Shown in pieces: positions 9,026 to 17,901 of a stretch of DNA of 64,000 nt. The notes beneath the pieces are model-generated. The model saw nothing but the letters and a program-made list of their open reading frames with translations, did not search any database and had not been told where the DNA came from. The position numbers and the translations under genes are program-made. The DNA lies in contig NZ_FNAH01000001.1 in assembly GCF_900101865.1 (NCBI RefSeq), positions 496,001-560,000 on the forward strand, read 5' to 3'. Numbering within the stretch: the first letter of the stretch is position 1; each line of letters opens with the position of its first letter. Source of the DNA: Paracoccus isoporae (GTDB lineage: Bacteria; Pseudomonadota; Alphaproteobacteria; Rhodobacterales; Rhodobacteraceae).

Positions 9026-10204
9026 ATGTGCCCAGTCAGAATTCTGTTTCCCTTTGCCGGGGATACCGGCCTCGGGGGAAGCCATGTCTCCGCGCTCAAT
9101 CTCATCACCGGCCTCGACCCCGACCGCTTCGACGTGCGCATCCTGCTGCATCAGAGGCTGGGCACGGTGGGCGAATATTTCCGGGACATGGGCCTCAATT
9201 GCGAGGTGATCGAGGATCTGCCGCTGATGCGCACCCTGAATTACCCGCGCGACGGAGATGTCGGGATCGGCCGCTATATCGGCTCTCTCTCGCGGCGGAT
9301 GATGGGCGAGATCAGGCGTCTCGATCCGCAGATCGTCCACACCAATGAGGGGCGAATCCACACCAACTGGGTGATCCCGACGCGCATGGCCCGGCGCAAG
9401 CACCTGTGGCATCACCGCCAGGATCCGCGCGCCTTCGGGATCAACAAGATGGCGCCGCTGCTGACAAACCAGATCGTCAGCGTCTCGCATTTCTCGCGCC
9501 CCGCCGCCCCGGTCCGGCCCGTGGACGACATCTTCACGGTGGTGCGCAGCCCGTTCGATTTCGACGACCAGGTGCCCGATCCCGCGCAGGCGCGACGGGA
9601 CATTCTGGCGGAGCTGGGCCTGCCCGATGACACGTTGTTGCTGGGATGGTTCGGAACGCTGGTGGACCGCAAGAAGCCGGTTCGCTTTGTCGAGGCCGTG
9701 GCCGCGATCCGCAACGCCGTGACCGACCGCCCGGTGCACGGGCTCCTGTTCGGCGGCGCGGTGGATACCGACCCCACGCAGTGGCAGCAATGCCTGGACA
9801 AGGCAGCGTCCCTGGGGATGTCCGACGCCATCAGCATGATGGGCTTCCGCCACCCGATCCAGGGCTACATGGCGGGGGTCGATCTGTATCTGGTCACGGC
9901 GATCAACGAGCCTTTCGGCCGCACGCTGATCGAATCGATGCATTTGGGCACACCGGTGATCGCCACCGCGCATGGCGGCAATCCCGAGGCCATCCGGGAT
10001 GGCGAAAACGGCTTTCTGGTGGCGCCCGAAAATCCCGCCGCCTTCGTCGCCCCGGTGCTGGACCTGCTGAACGACCCCGGCCAATATGCCCGCATCGTCG
10101 CCAATGCCCGCGCAGATGTGCATGCCAAATACGGGCGCGAGGTGCATATCCGCCAGATGACCGAGATCTATGATCGCCTGGCGCCGCCAGGCCGGGCCGC
10201 CTAG
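9026..10204 (+). CDS. Glycosyltransferase family 4
   Basis: GT-B fold retaining glycosyltransferase of about 392 residues, probably adding one sugar to the lipid-linked EPS repeat unit at the cytoplasmic membrane. The N-terminal domain begins VRILFPFAGDTGLGGSHVS, the acceptor-side glycine-rich loop. The C-terminal domain has INEPFGRTLIESMHLGTPVI, the E-x7-E nucleotide-sugar motif of GT4. The start is put at ATG 9026, with GGGAAG about nine bases upstream; an in-frame start at 8993 lengthens it without adding conserved sequence. Donor and acceptor sugars cannot be deduced. Its stop overlaps the end of the convergent response-regulator gene by four bases. Confidence 0.9.
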   Translation: MCPVRILFPFAGDTGLGGSHVSALNLITGLDPDRFDVRILLHQRLGTVGEYFRDMGLNCEVIEDLPLMRTLNYPRDGDVGIGRYIGSLSRRMMGEIRRLDPQIVHTNEGRIHTNWVIPTRMARRKHLWHHRQDPRAFGINKMAPLLTNQIVSVSHFSRPAAPVRPVDDIFTVVRSPFDFDDQVPDPAQARRDILAELGLPDDTLLLGWFGTLVDRKKPVRFVEAVAAIRNAVTDRPVHGLLFGGAVDTDPTQWQQCLDKAASLGMSDAISMMGFRHPIQGYMAGVDLYLVTAINEPFGRTLIESMHLGTPVIATAHGGNPEAIRDGENGFLVAPENPAAFVAPVLDLLNDPGQYARIVANARADVHAKYGREVHIRQMTEIYDRLAPPGRAA

Positions 10205-11277
10205 CCGTCGGCGGCCGGACCGCCCGGCGATTCGGCCAGATGCACCGCGCGCAGCAGGGTAATCAGGTCGGATTGCCGCGACGTGCCGCTTTTCTGATAG
10301 ATATTGCGCAGGTGATAATTCACCGTCGGCTTGGCGATCCCCATCATGTCGCCGATCTGGTCCAGCCGCAGCCCCTCGGCAAGAAACTGGGCCAGCCGGG
10401 CCTCGGTCGGGGTCAGCCCGATGGCGTCCGCGACCAGCCGACCGCCCTCGTCGCTCTGATGGCTGGTGGCGAAGATCAGCGAGGCGACGATCATCTCCGG
10501 GTCGTCCTTCGCGGTCAGCGCCATTGTCGCCACGAAAAGCTGCTGCGCCGCATTGCCGCGCGACAGGCCGGTCGGGATCATGCGGAAATCAAGCAGTGGA
10601 AACTGGACGCAGTTCGCGCCATTCCCGTTCTCGCGCCCGATCTGCGACACCTGGCGCAGCACCCAGCTTCGGATCCGGGCAGCATGGGCGCGCGAAAGCT
10701 GCCGCGCGCTGCGGTTGGTAAAGATCTGCTGGCCATGCGAATCGAACAGCACGATGCCAAAGGACAGCCCGTCGAGCAGCCGGTGGAAGGCATGGATGCG
10801 CGGCACGCCCTCGTCAAGCTCGCCCTCGATCAGCATGGCCGAGCGCAGGCGCGCCGCGATGCGAAGCTGCGCCTCGATGGAGGCCACGATCAGATTGAGG
10901 TCCACCGGCTTGACCGCGTAATCATCGGCCCCCGCCAGCTTGGCCGCGGCGATGTCGGAGGAATGGCCATATTCCGACATGACGATGATCGGCATCGCCG
11001 CAAGATCGCCGCGGTCACGCCGGATCATCTGCAACAGCGCCATGCCCTCATACCCCGGCAAGGCCTGGTCGCACAGCATCACATCCGGCGGCACGACGTT
11101 GAGCTGGAACAACGCGCTATCCGCATCCGCCGCCAGCGAGACCTGGAAACCCCGGCACTGCAATCCCGGCATGAGCCGCTCCTGCAGCGATCTGTCATCC
11201 GTGCACAGCATGATCCGCCGCGACCGGTCGATGCCGGGACGCTCCATCACATCCCCCGTCGAAACGCTGTGTCGCAT
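10201..11277 (-). CDS. Response regulator: REC + PAS-like + LuxR-type HTH
   Basis: Transcription factor of about 358 residues. The N-terminal receiver (about residues 20-140) has the acidic pair in LCTDD, the phosphoacceptor in MLCDQALPG, a Ser at the switch position (VMSEY) and the conserved Lys in VKPVD, so it looks phosphorylatable. A PAS-like middle region (FGIVLFDSHGQQIFTN) follows. The C-terminal LuxR/GerE helix-turn-helix is LTPTEARLAQFLAEGLRLDQ onward. Start ATG 11277 has AGGA upstream; 11247 (after GGGGG) and GTG 11292 are alternatives. It follows the aminotransferase in the EPS minus-strand operon, so it probably controls EPS genes. No sensor kinase is in the window. Confidence 0.88.
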   Translation of the reverse strand: MRHSVSTGDVMERPGIDRSRRIMLCTDDRSLQERLMPGLQCRGFQVSLAADADSALFQLNVVPPDVMLCDQALPGYEGMALLQMIRRDRGDLAAMPIIVMSEYGHSSDIAAAKLAGADDYAVKPVDLNLIVASIEAQLRIAARLRSAMLIEGELDEGVPRIHAFHRLLDGLSFGIVLFDSHGQQIFTNRSARQLSRAHAARIRSWVLRQVSQIGRENGNGANCVQFPLLDFRMIPTGLSRGNAAQQLFVATMALTAKDDPEMIVASLIFATSHQSDEGGRLVADAIGLTPTEARLAQFLAEGLRLDQIGDMMGIAKPTVNYHLRNIYQKSGTSRQSDLITLLRAVHLAESPGGPAADG

Positions 11278-11295
11278 CCGGTTCCTGCCCACCTC

Positions 11296-12468
11296 TCAGC
11301 CCGTCGCATCGGCCAGCACCTCCAGCAGGGCTCCGGCGAGGCTGTGCAGCTCCTCTGCCGACCATGTCGGATCGACGAGGAAGGCGAGGCTGGTGCGCCC
11401 CAGCTCCTCCGCCACCGGCAGGGGCGCGTCCGGGCGGTTGCCGGGTGCGGCGAAAATCTGCTCGCGATAGATTTCTGAGCAACTCCCGGAGAACACCGGC
11501 AGACCTCGCGCGCCGGCCTCGGCCAGGATCCGGTCGCGATCCCATCCGGCTGCCAGCGTTTCCGGGCGCAGGAAGGCGTAGAAGCGATACCACGCATGGG
11601 TGATCCCCTCGGGCGGCATCGGGATGCGCAGCGCCGGCGATTCGCCAAGCGCCTTGGCCAGGGTCAGGGCGTTGGCTTCACGCGCCGCGCGCCAGTCCGG
11701 CAGGCGGCGAAGCTGGATGCGGCCAATCGCGGCGGATGGTCCGGTCATGCGCAGATTCGTCCCCGGCCCCGCCGCATGCAGCCAGCGGAAACCGGGTGGC
11801 GGGTTCTGCTGGAACACCAGCTCCCGGTCCTTGCCGTGATCCTTGAAGCTCCAGATCCGGTCGAAGAGATCCGCGTCATCCGTGACGACCATGCCGCCTT
11901 CGCCCCCCGTGGACATGATCTTGTCCTGGCAGAAGGAATAGGATCCGAGCGTGCCGAACCCGCCCACCGGCCGATCACCGATGCGGGCGCCATGTGCTTG
12001 CGCACAATCCTCGATCACCCAGAGATCATGTTGCCGTGCCAGCTCCATGATCCGGGCCATGTCGCAGGGCCATCCGGCCAGATGCACCGGGATGATCCCG
12101 ATCGTGCGATCCGTAATCAGCGGCGCGATCGTCTCGGGCGTGATGTTCTGGCTGTCGGGGTCGATGTCGGCGAACACCGGACGCCCGCCCGCCAGAAGGA
12201 CACAGCTTGCCGAGACGACGAAGCTGCGCGGCGTCACGATCACCTCCTCGCCCGGCTGAAGATCGAGCGCGCGCAGCGCCGCGTCCAGCGTCACGGAACC
12301 GTTTGACATGGCGATGGCGTGGCTGGTTCCGACATGGGCGGCGAACTCCGTCTCGAAGGCGCGCACATCCGGGCCGGTCCAGGCATTCACCTTGCCGGAT
12401 GCGAGCGTTGCCGCGACAGCCGCGATCTGCTCCTCGTCGAAAACCGGCCAGTTCTGGGATCGCTGCAT
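11296..12468 (-). CDS. DegT/DnrJ/EryC1/StrS-family sugar aminotransferase
   Basis: PLP-dependent aminotransferase of 390 residues. Family members transfer an amino group to keto-sugar nucleotides, typically at C-4 of a 4-keto-6-deoxy sugar or C-3. The PLP lysine is Lys183 in YSFCQDKIMSTGGEGG, and the cofactor-aspartate segment VIEDCAQAHGA is upstream. With the PglF-like dehydratase at 21770 it could form a UDP-4-amino-4,6-dideoxy sugar. The ATG at 12468 lies two bases after the deacetylase stop; TTG 12474 is an overlapping alternative. It is in one operon with deacetylase, formyltransferase and phosphoglycosyl transferase. The exact substrate is an inference. Confidence 0.92.
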   Translation of the reverse strand: MQRSQNWPVFDEEQIAAVAATLASGKVNAWTGPDVRAFETEFAAHVGTSHAIAMSNGSVTLDAALRALDLQPGEEVIVTPRSFVVSASCVLLAGGRPVFADIDPDSQNITPETIAPLITDRTIGIIPVHLAGWPCDMARIMELARQHDLWVIEDCAQAHGARIGDRPVGGFGTLGSYSFCQDKIMSTGGEGGMVVTDDADLFDRIWSFKDHGKDRELVFQQNPPPGFRWLHAAGPGTNLRMTGPSAAIGRIQLRRLPDWRAAREANALTLAKALGESPALRIPMPPEGITHAWYRFYAFLRPETLAAGWDRDRILAEAGARGLPVFSGSCSEIYREQIFAAPGNRPDAPLPVAEELGRTSLAFLVDPTWSAEELHSLAGALLEVLADATG

Positions 12469-12470
12469 CG

Positions 12471-13157
12471 TCAAACCACCATTCTGATCGTGACAAAACC
12501 TTCCGCCGCGCGGCGGTGAACGGTCGCGCCGCGCAACGTGGCAAGCGCGGTCAGCGACGCGACGGAGCGTTCATGCGGCGGCGGTTTCTGCTGGCTCTCG
12601 AACATGGCGAACGCGTCCAGCTTGCGCTGCAAGCTGTCCGAGATGTCGATGAACATGTTGGGCAGGAAACCGGGCGTCAGATAGGGCGCGTTCCAGTTGG
12701 TTTCCGACAGCGTCTCATAGGCGAAGATCTGCGTCGGATAGGCCTGCTGATGCGGGCGCGACGCAACGAGGGCGGACAGGAAGCTGAGCTGGTGGTCGAG
12801 GTGAATATCACCCGGATGCGGCGCGAAGATGGTGCGCGGCGCGACGTTCCCCACCACGGCGGAGATCGCGGCGTTCAGCTCGGTATGCGCGTATTCGCCC
12901 AGTTCCGCCGCGGGGCAGTCGAGGTAGTGCGTCTCGGTCACGCCAAGCGCGTCATGCGCGGCCTTGGCCTCGGCCCGCACGGCCGCCACCTGCTCGCTGG
13001 CAAAGCGCGGCGCACGGCCCGTCGTCACGATGGCGACATGCAGCTCCGCCCCCGCATCGGAGAGCCGCGCCATCGTGCCGCCGACGCCAAGCACCTCGTC
13101 ATCGGGATGCGGGGCAATCACCAGGACAGGGCCGAATCCCGCCAATGCGTCGGTCAT
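12471..13157 (-). CDS. PIG-L/LmbE family deacetylase
   Basis: Zinc-dependent de-N-acetylase family protein of 228 residues. The metal-binding signature APHPDDEVLG lies near residues 16-25 and the distal histidine motif DIHLDHQLS around residue 120. Family members remove N-acetyl groups from GlcNAc-containing molecules. The start ATG 13157 overlaps the upstream formyltransferase stop (ATGA), so the two are translationally coupled. That pairing suggests a free amine is created for formylation, though the order of the reactions and whether the substrate is a nucleotide sugar or lipid-linked sugar are unknown. The in-frame open region upstream of 13157 is the shadow of the formyltransferase gene. 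Confidence 0.9.
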   Translation of the reverse strand: MTDALAGFGPVLVIAPHPDDEVLGVGGTMARLSDAGAELHVAIVTTGRAPRFASEQVAAVRAEAKAAHDALGVTETHYLDCPAAELGEYAHTELNAAISAVVGNVAPRTIFAPHPGDIHLDHQLSFLSALVASRPHQQAYPTQIFAYETLSETNWNAPYLTPGFLPNMFIDISDSLQRKLDAFAMFESQQKPPPHERSVASLTALATLRGATVHRRAAEGFVTIRMVV

Positions 13158-14065
13158 GCCCTGCCCCCCAGAATTGCATGGCGCCCGAGCCGCACAGGCC
13201 CGGACCAGTCGAGCAGGTCGAGGCAGCGCCCATCGCCGCACATCACCGTCACCTCTCGCCCGTCGATGTGCTGGATCTGGCCGGGCAGGCCGATGAAACG
13301 GTCGCTGCGCGGATGCAGCCTTGCGCAGGTGACGGTCACGATCTCTGACTTGCCGGTCCGGGTGGTCGCGCCGGGATAGGGCGGGCCGACGGCGCGGATC
13401 AGCCGCTCGATCATCGCGGCGGACCGGGTCCAGTCGATCTCGCCATCTTCGGGGCGGCGCCGGGCGCAAATCGTGGCCGCGTCGTGATCCTGCGGGATGG
13501 CGGGGCGTTCGCCCGCCGCGATCCCCGCGACGAGCGGCGGCAGGATCCGCGCCATCTCTCCCACCGCGCGGTCATAGAGTTCGCGGGCGGTGATCCGGTC
13601 CGGGTCGATATCAAACACGCTCTGCGCCGCGATCTCGCCATCGTCGACGCCTTCGTCGATCCAGAACAGCGTGGCGCCGCCGACCCGCTGCCCGGTCAGG
13701 ATCTGCCAGGGGATGACGGCGCGGCCGCGCATCCTGGGCAATGGCGCGGGGTGGAAGCCCAGCACGCCCTGGCCGGGCAGGTCCAGCAGGTCGCGACCGA
13801 TCAACTGCGACCAGCCGATGATCATGACAAGGTCCGGCGCCATCTGGCGCAGCGCCTCCATCAGCGCCGGATCATCCGTGCGCGCCACGCGCTGCAAGCG
13901 GATGCCATGCGCGCCCGCGATCGGGCCGAGATCGGCGAAATCCGAATGGGCCGAGGCGCGCTCAAGCGGCAGCGTCACCACCAGATCCGGCGCCTGACCG
14001 GCTTCGCACAGCGCCCGCAGCGCGACCGCCGATCCCTCCACCGCGCCGATGAAGACGGTCCTCAT
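13154..14065 (-). CDS. Formyltransferase family protein (probable sugar N-formyltransferase)
   Basis: Protein of 303 residues with the N-10-formyl-THF-dependent formyltransferase fold. The active-site region is GFHPAPLPRMRGRAVIPWQI, with the conserved His, and DEGVDDGEIAAQ carries the expected Asp. The residue two before the His, Asn in E. coli Fmt and ArnA (N-x-H), is Gly here. A C-terminal Fmt-like domain is present. It starts at ATG 14065 with AGGAGG upstream, overlapping the phosphoglycosyl-transferase stop (ATGA). In this setting it more likely formylates an amino sugar than initiator tRNA, but an actual reaction is not shown by sequence. Confidence 0.85.
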   Translation of the reverse strand: MRTVFIGAVEGSAVALRALCEAGQAPDLVVTLPLERASAHSDFADLGPIAGAHGIRLQRVARTDDPALMEALRQMAPDLVMIIGWSQLIGRDLLDLPGQGVLGFHPAPLPRMRGRAVIPWQILTGQRVGGATLFWIDEGVDDGEIAAQSVFDIDPDRITARELYDRAVGEMARILPPLVAGIAAGERPAIPQDHDAATICARRRPEDGEIDWTRSAAMIERLIRAVGPPYPGATTRTGKSEIVTVTCARLHPRSDRFIGLPGQIQHIDGREVTVMCGDGRCLDLLDWSGPVRLGRHAILGGRA

Positions 14066-14733
14066 GCTGCCTCCTCGACCGCGCGACCGAAACGCTCGCG
14101 CGCCCAGCGAGAGGCACGCGCCAGCCGGGCGTCGTGCCGGACCTCGCCACGCAGCGGCACCAGCAGTGTTTCGGCCAGGATGCGGAGATCCAGCCCCGCG
14201 CGACGATGCGCCACATACCAGAGATCGAAGGCCAGCTTCTCGGCATTGCTGAGGCGGGTATTCCCGCTGACCTGCGCCCAGCCGGTCAGACCGGGCGGCA
14301 CGGAATTGCGGATCTCGCCCAGGCGGCCAAAACCGGCCACTGTCGATTGCAGCAACGGGCGCGGCCCGACAAGCGCCATGTCGCCGCGCAGCACGTGCCA
14401 TAATTGCGGCAGCTCATCGATCCGCAGTCGCCGGATCAGCCGGGTCATTGCGCTTTGGCGCTGATCGTCGGGCAAATGCGCGCCGGCCGCATCCCGCGCA
14501 TCCGTCATCGTCCGAAACTTGACAACAGTTATTTTTCGCGCGTTTTTTCCAGCCCGGATCTGACGGAAAATGACCGGCCGGCCGAGTTGCATATAAATTA
14601 ATAATGCAACCGAAAGCTGAACGGGCAGAGATACGGCTAACAATATCGCCGAGATGAGAAATTCCAGAGGACGGGACACGAACTGAACCTGATACTCGAT
14701 AACACGTAAACGCCTTGGTCTTGTCTTAGCCAA
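14062..14733 (-). CDS. Small phosphoglycosyl transferase (PglC/WcaJ-type sugar transferase)
   Basis: Initiating enzyme of 223 residues that transfers a phospho-sugar from a UDP-sugar to undecaprenyl phosphate. It has the short form: one N-terminal re-entrant hydrophobic helix (about residues 24-48), the basic FRQIRAGKNARKITVVKFRT segment, and the catalytic Asp-Glu in RIDELPQLWHVLRGDM, followed by VGPRP. The short form resembles PglC, which uses UDP-diacetylbacillosamine, and fits the PglF-like dehydratase in the locus. It is the first gene of the minus-strand operon that continues with formyltransferase, deacetylase, aminotransferase and response regulator. Its 5' end is relatively AT-rich. 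Confidence 0.93.
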   Translation of the reverse strand: MAKTRPRRLRVIEYQVQFVSRPLEFLISAILLAVSLPVQLSVALLIYMQLGRPVIFRQIRAGKNARKITVVKFRTMTDARDAAGAHLPDDQRQSAMTRLIRRLRIDELPQLWHVLRGDMALVGPRPLLQSTVAGFGRLGEIRNSVPPGLTGWAQVSGNTRLSNAEKLAFDLWYVAHRRAGLDLRILAETLLVPLRGEVRHDARLARASRWARERFGRAVEEAA

Positions 14734-14869
14734 TTAACCGCTTCTGCCGCAACGATCAATGCCGTCCATTCGCAGCAGGCGCGCACATGCATTAAACTTT
14801 CCGTTTCAAATTCACGAAATCTCGATTAGCGTGTGCTTTGTTTTGTTCGGTTATCAAGTTTTCCACGGT
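14734..14869. promoter_or_regulatory. AT-rich divergent promoter region
   Basis: A 136-bp gap between the divergent phosphoglycosyl transferase and glycosyltransferase genes. It is markedly more AT-rich than the rest of the window, with stretches such as CATTAAACTTTCCGTTTC and GCTTTGTTTTGTTCGG. It must drive the two main EPS transcription units, yet no consensus promoter could be fixed by eye. Confidence 0.45.
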
Positions 14870-16039
14870 ATGGCTCAATCAAAAATTGTTCATGTGATTG
14901 CCGGCACATCATTAGGTGGCGCCGAGATGATGCTTTACCGTTATTTGCGCGCCCTTGACGCGCGCCGCCACGATCATCTCGTCGTCTCGGTCATGCCGCC
15001 GGGAGAGATCGGCGAGATGATTCGCGAGCTCGGTGTCGAGGTGGTGGACCTCGGCGCGCAATCCGGGCGCGATCTGGGTTTTGCGGTGCGCCGTTTCCAG
15101 ACCGTCATTGCAGGGACGCAGGCCCGGCTGGTTCATGGCTGGATGTATCACGGCTGTCTCGTGGCGACGCTGGCGCTGCTTTTGTCGCGGCGCAGCGATA
15201 TCGGGCTGATCTGGGCGATCCACCATTCCCTGTCCGACCTGCGGCTGGAAAAGCGCGCGACGCGGGTGGTGCTGCGCGCGCTGCGCTGTCTTTCGGGCCG
15301 GGCGGATCGAATCACCTACTGCTCGCGCCGGTCGGCGGCTCAGCATATCGCGTTCGGCCTGCCTCCCAATCATTGGGAATTTCTGCCCAATGCGGTTGAT
15401 TCCGCAGAGTTTTCACCGGACGCGGAAGCCCGGTCCCGCCTGTGTGCCCTGACGGGCATTCCGCCGCAACGAAAGATCATCGGAACCATCGGCCGCAGCC
15501 ACCCGATGAAGGACCACACCACCTTCGCGCGAACCATTGCGCGGCTGATCGCGGATGGAGTGGATGCTCACGGGGTGTTGATCGGCGATGGCCAGCCCAA
15601 CGGGGCGGCGATGGCGGAGGCGCTGCGATGCGGCATTGCCGACCGCCTCACCGCGCTTCGGGCGCGGCGAGACATTCCCCAGCTTGTGCCGGGTCTGGAC
15701 CTGTATCTGCTGAGCTCCGCCTGGGGCGAGGCGCTGCCGCTCGCGGTGGCCGAGGCGATGGCGGCCGGGGTGCCGGCGGTGGTCACGGATATCGGCGATT
15801 GCGCCTGGCTGGTGGAGGGCTGCGGCGCGGTTTGCCCGCCCGGAGAGCCCGAGGCACTGGCGAAGGCCGCGAGAGGTCTGTTAGAATTATCTGCGGCCGA
15901 CCGTGTTGTGTTGTCGGAGGCCTGCCGTCGACGAGTTGCCGAGTTTTTGTCCATGAACGAGTATATCTTGCGACATGCTGATCTGTACCGCCGTGTCCGG
16001 CGGAGGCGCTGTTCAACCCCGCGCCAGGAGGCGGCATGA
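14870..16039 (+). CDS. Glycosyltransferase family 4
   Basis: GT-B glycosyltransferase of about 389 residues. The N-terminal domain starts KIVHVIAGTSLGGAEMMLYR, a typical GT4 acceptor-side loop. The C-terminal domain contains GTIGRSHPMKDHTTF and SSAWGEALPLAVAEAMAAGV, the E-x7-E nucleotide-sugar motif. Start ATG 14870 is chosen because homology to GT4 begins directly there; the ribosome-binding site is weak, and an in-frame ATG at 14759 lies inside AT-rich sequence that looks non-coding. Its stop overlaps the start of the co-polymerase gene (ATGA). Sugar specificity is unknown. Confidence 0.9.
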   Translation: MAQSKIVHVIAGTSLGGAEMMLYRYLRALDARRHDHLVVSVMPPGEIGEMIRELGVEVVDLGAQSGRDLGFAVRRFQTVIAGTQARLVHGWMYHGCLVATLALLLSRRSDIGLIWAIHHSLSDLRLEKRATRVVLRALRCLSGRADRITYCSRRSAAQHIAFGLPPNHWEFLPNAVDSAEFSPDAEARSRLCALTGIPPQRKIIGTIGRSHPMKDHTTFARTIARLIADGVDAHGVLIGDGQPNGAAMAEALRCGIADRLTALRARRDIPQLVPGLDLYLLSSAWGEALPLAVAEAMAAGVPAVVTDIGDCAWLVEGCGAVCPPGEPEALAKAARGLLELSAADRVVLSEACRRRVAEFLSMNEYILRHADLYRRVRRRRCSTPRQEAA

Positions 16040-17901
16040 ACAGCCCCGGCCTGCCAAGGCGTCGTGCCGTCAAACCCGCATCCACCCCGCAAGAGCGGAT
16101 GGACAGCGAGGAATTCATCCAGCTTTTGCGACGGAACATGTGGCTGATGCTGGTCGTGGTGCTGCTGGTGATGGGCGGCACCTATGCCTACCTGTCGCGC
16201 GTCACGCCGATGTATCGCGCCGAGGCCGGCATGGCGCTGACCACGTCGGAGGTGCGGATCAGCCAGGTCGATACCGAGCTCGAGGTGTTCGACCTGACCC
16301 GCGCCCGCGTCGAGACCGAGCTTGACCGGCTGCGCTCGCGCAATTTCGCCGAACGGGTGGCCAAGTCGCTCGACCTGTTCAGCGACCCGACCTTCCTGCC
16401 GGTGAGCGAGGGCGGTCCGGCGGTCGATTCGCCCGCGCGCGGCCGCGCGGTGATCGACAAGGTGCTGGCGTCTTACACGCTGCAGCGCTCTGGCGAGAGT
16501 TTTGTGATTACCGTCGTGGCGGAATCCTCATCGCCGGACATGGCGGCGGCCATCGCGAACTCGGTGGTCAAGGCCTTCATTGCCATGTCAACCGAGGCGC
16601 AGAGCGAGGGGATCGAGAAGTCCATCGAGTATCTGCAAAGCCAGATCGACCGGATGGGCGAGGATCTGACGCTGGCACAGATGGAACTGGCGACCTTCAT
16701 CCGCGAAAACGTGCTGGACGACATGGAACTGCCCGACCGGCTGCGCCGCGAACGAACCCATATCAGCTCGGTCATCGACGTGATGAACCAGAGAAACGAG
16801 GGGAACACGGCCGAACGGCAACGGCTGGAGGCCGATCTGGCCGAGGTCGAGGAACAGCTCTCTGAACGCACGCTGAGCGAGCTTCGTCTGGCCCGGCTTG
16901 AGCTGGGGGTGGAATTGATGAACACCCGCTACCAGACCGCGGTGGAGCGCCTGAACATCCTGGAGCCGCAGCGCGATCAGGTGCAGCCCGATGCCCGGCA
17001 GATCACGACGGCGGAAGTGCCGACCGAGCCGTTCCGGCCGAATATCCCGACGACGCTGGCACTCGCGCTGCCGGGCGGGCTGATCCTCGGGTTCATCCTG
17101 GCGCTGCTGCGCAGCACGATGAACCGGCAGATCTGGAACGGCCCGCAGGCCACCCATGTCAGCCAGTTGCCCAATCTGGGCAATCTGCCCCGGATCCCGC
17201 GTCGCGGCCTGTTCCGCAACCATCGGCCCACCTGGTTCGTCAACCGCTATCCCCGGTCCGAATACAGCGAGGCGATGCGCGCGCTGCTGACAGTCTGGTC
17301 CAGCCAGGACACGCGCGACAAGGCCCCGCGCGTGGCGATGATTACCTCGGCCCTGCCCAATGAGGGGAAGTCGACCGTGGCGACATCCATGGCGGCCATC
17401 GCCTCGCAGGACGGGATGGAGGTGCTGCTGCTGGATTTCGACACGCAGCGCGCCGGGGCCACGCGATATGTCAGCGGCAACGTCAACGCCCATTCGCTCT
17501 CGGACATGAATGACGGCCGCATCACGCTGGATCAGGCGGCGGTGGCGGCGGGCGAGGACGGCAATTTCGACGTCATCTCCTTCGACCAGAAAACGATGCT
17601 GACCCCGCGCGTCGTGTCGGATTTCGAGAAGAACGTGCTGCCGAAGATGATCCGCAAATATGACATGATCCTGATCGACACGCCCCCGGCACTGGGTGTC
17701 GCGGACGCCGCCCGGCTGGGGACGCTGACCGACAACACGCTGATCGTCGTCCGCTCGGGCAAGACGCCGGAGCGCGCGCTGCGCAACTGTGCCGAGCGGT
17801 TGGAGGATAGCGGCGTCAAGATCGCGGGCACCGTCATCAACGATATCGAGGCGCGCCGTTTCCGGCAGACCAATCTCGGGGGCAGCTATGGCTATTACTG
17901 A
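16036..17901 (+). CDS. Polysaccharide co-polymerase with tyrosine-kinase domain (Wzc/ExoP-like)
   Basis: Inner-membrane protein of 621 residues that controls chain length and couples polymerisation to export. A first membrane helix (about 35-55), a long periplasmic Wzz domain with coiled-coil segments (about 170-320), a second helix (about 340-358) and a cytoplasmic BY-kinase domain follow in order. The kinase has Walker A SALPNEGKST (about 437-446), a variant Walker A' (LLLDFDTQRAG) and Walker B ILIDTPPA. The C-terminus GGSYGYY has only three tyrosines, a reduced autophosphorylation cluster. ATG overlaps the upstream GT stop, with a CAGGAGG site. It is followed by lyase and export genes. Confidence 0.93.
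   Translation: MNSPGLPRRRAVKPASTPQERMDSEEFIQLLRRNMWLMLVVVLLVMGGTYAYLSRVTPMYRAEAGMALTTSEVRISQVDTELEVFDLTRARVETELDRLRSRNFAERVAKSLDLFSDPTFLPVSEGGPAVDSPARGRAVIDKVLASYTLQRSGESFVITVVAESSSPDMAAAIANSVVKAFIAMSTEAQSEGIEKSIEYLQSQIDRMGEDLTLAQMELATFIRENVLDDMELPDRLRRERTHISSVIDVMNQRNEGNTAERQRLEADLAEVEEQLSERTLSELRLARLELGVELMNTRYQTAVERLNILEPQRDQVQPDARQITTAEVPTEPFRPNIPTTLALALPGGLILGFILALLRSTMNRQIWNGPQATHVSQLPNLGNLPRIPRRGLFRNHRPTWFVNRYPRSEYSEAMRALLTVWSSQDTRDKAPRVAMITSALPNEGKSTVATSMAAIASQDGMEVLLLDFDTQRAGATRYVSGNVNAHSLSDMNDGRITLDQAAVAAGEDGNFDVISFDQKTMLTPRVVSDFEKNVLPKMIRKYDMILIDTPPALGVADAARLGTLTDNTLIVVRSGKTPERALRNCAERLEDSGVKIAGTVINDIEARRFRQTNLGGSYGYY

Noticed and set aside
13154..14401. Longer formyltransferase starting at 14401
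   Set aside because: The first 112 codons lie inside the phosphoglycosyl transferase gene in another frame and are Arg/Gly/Ala-rich; a strong AGGAGG site supports ATG 14065.
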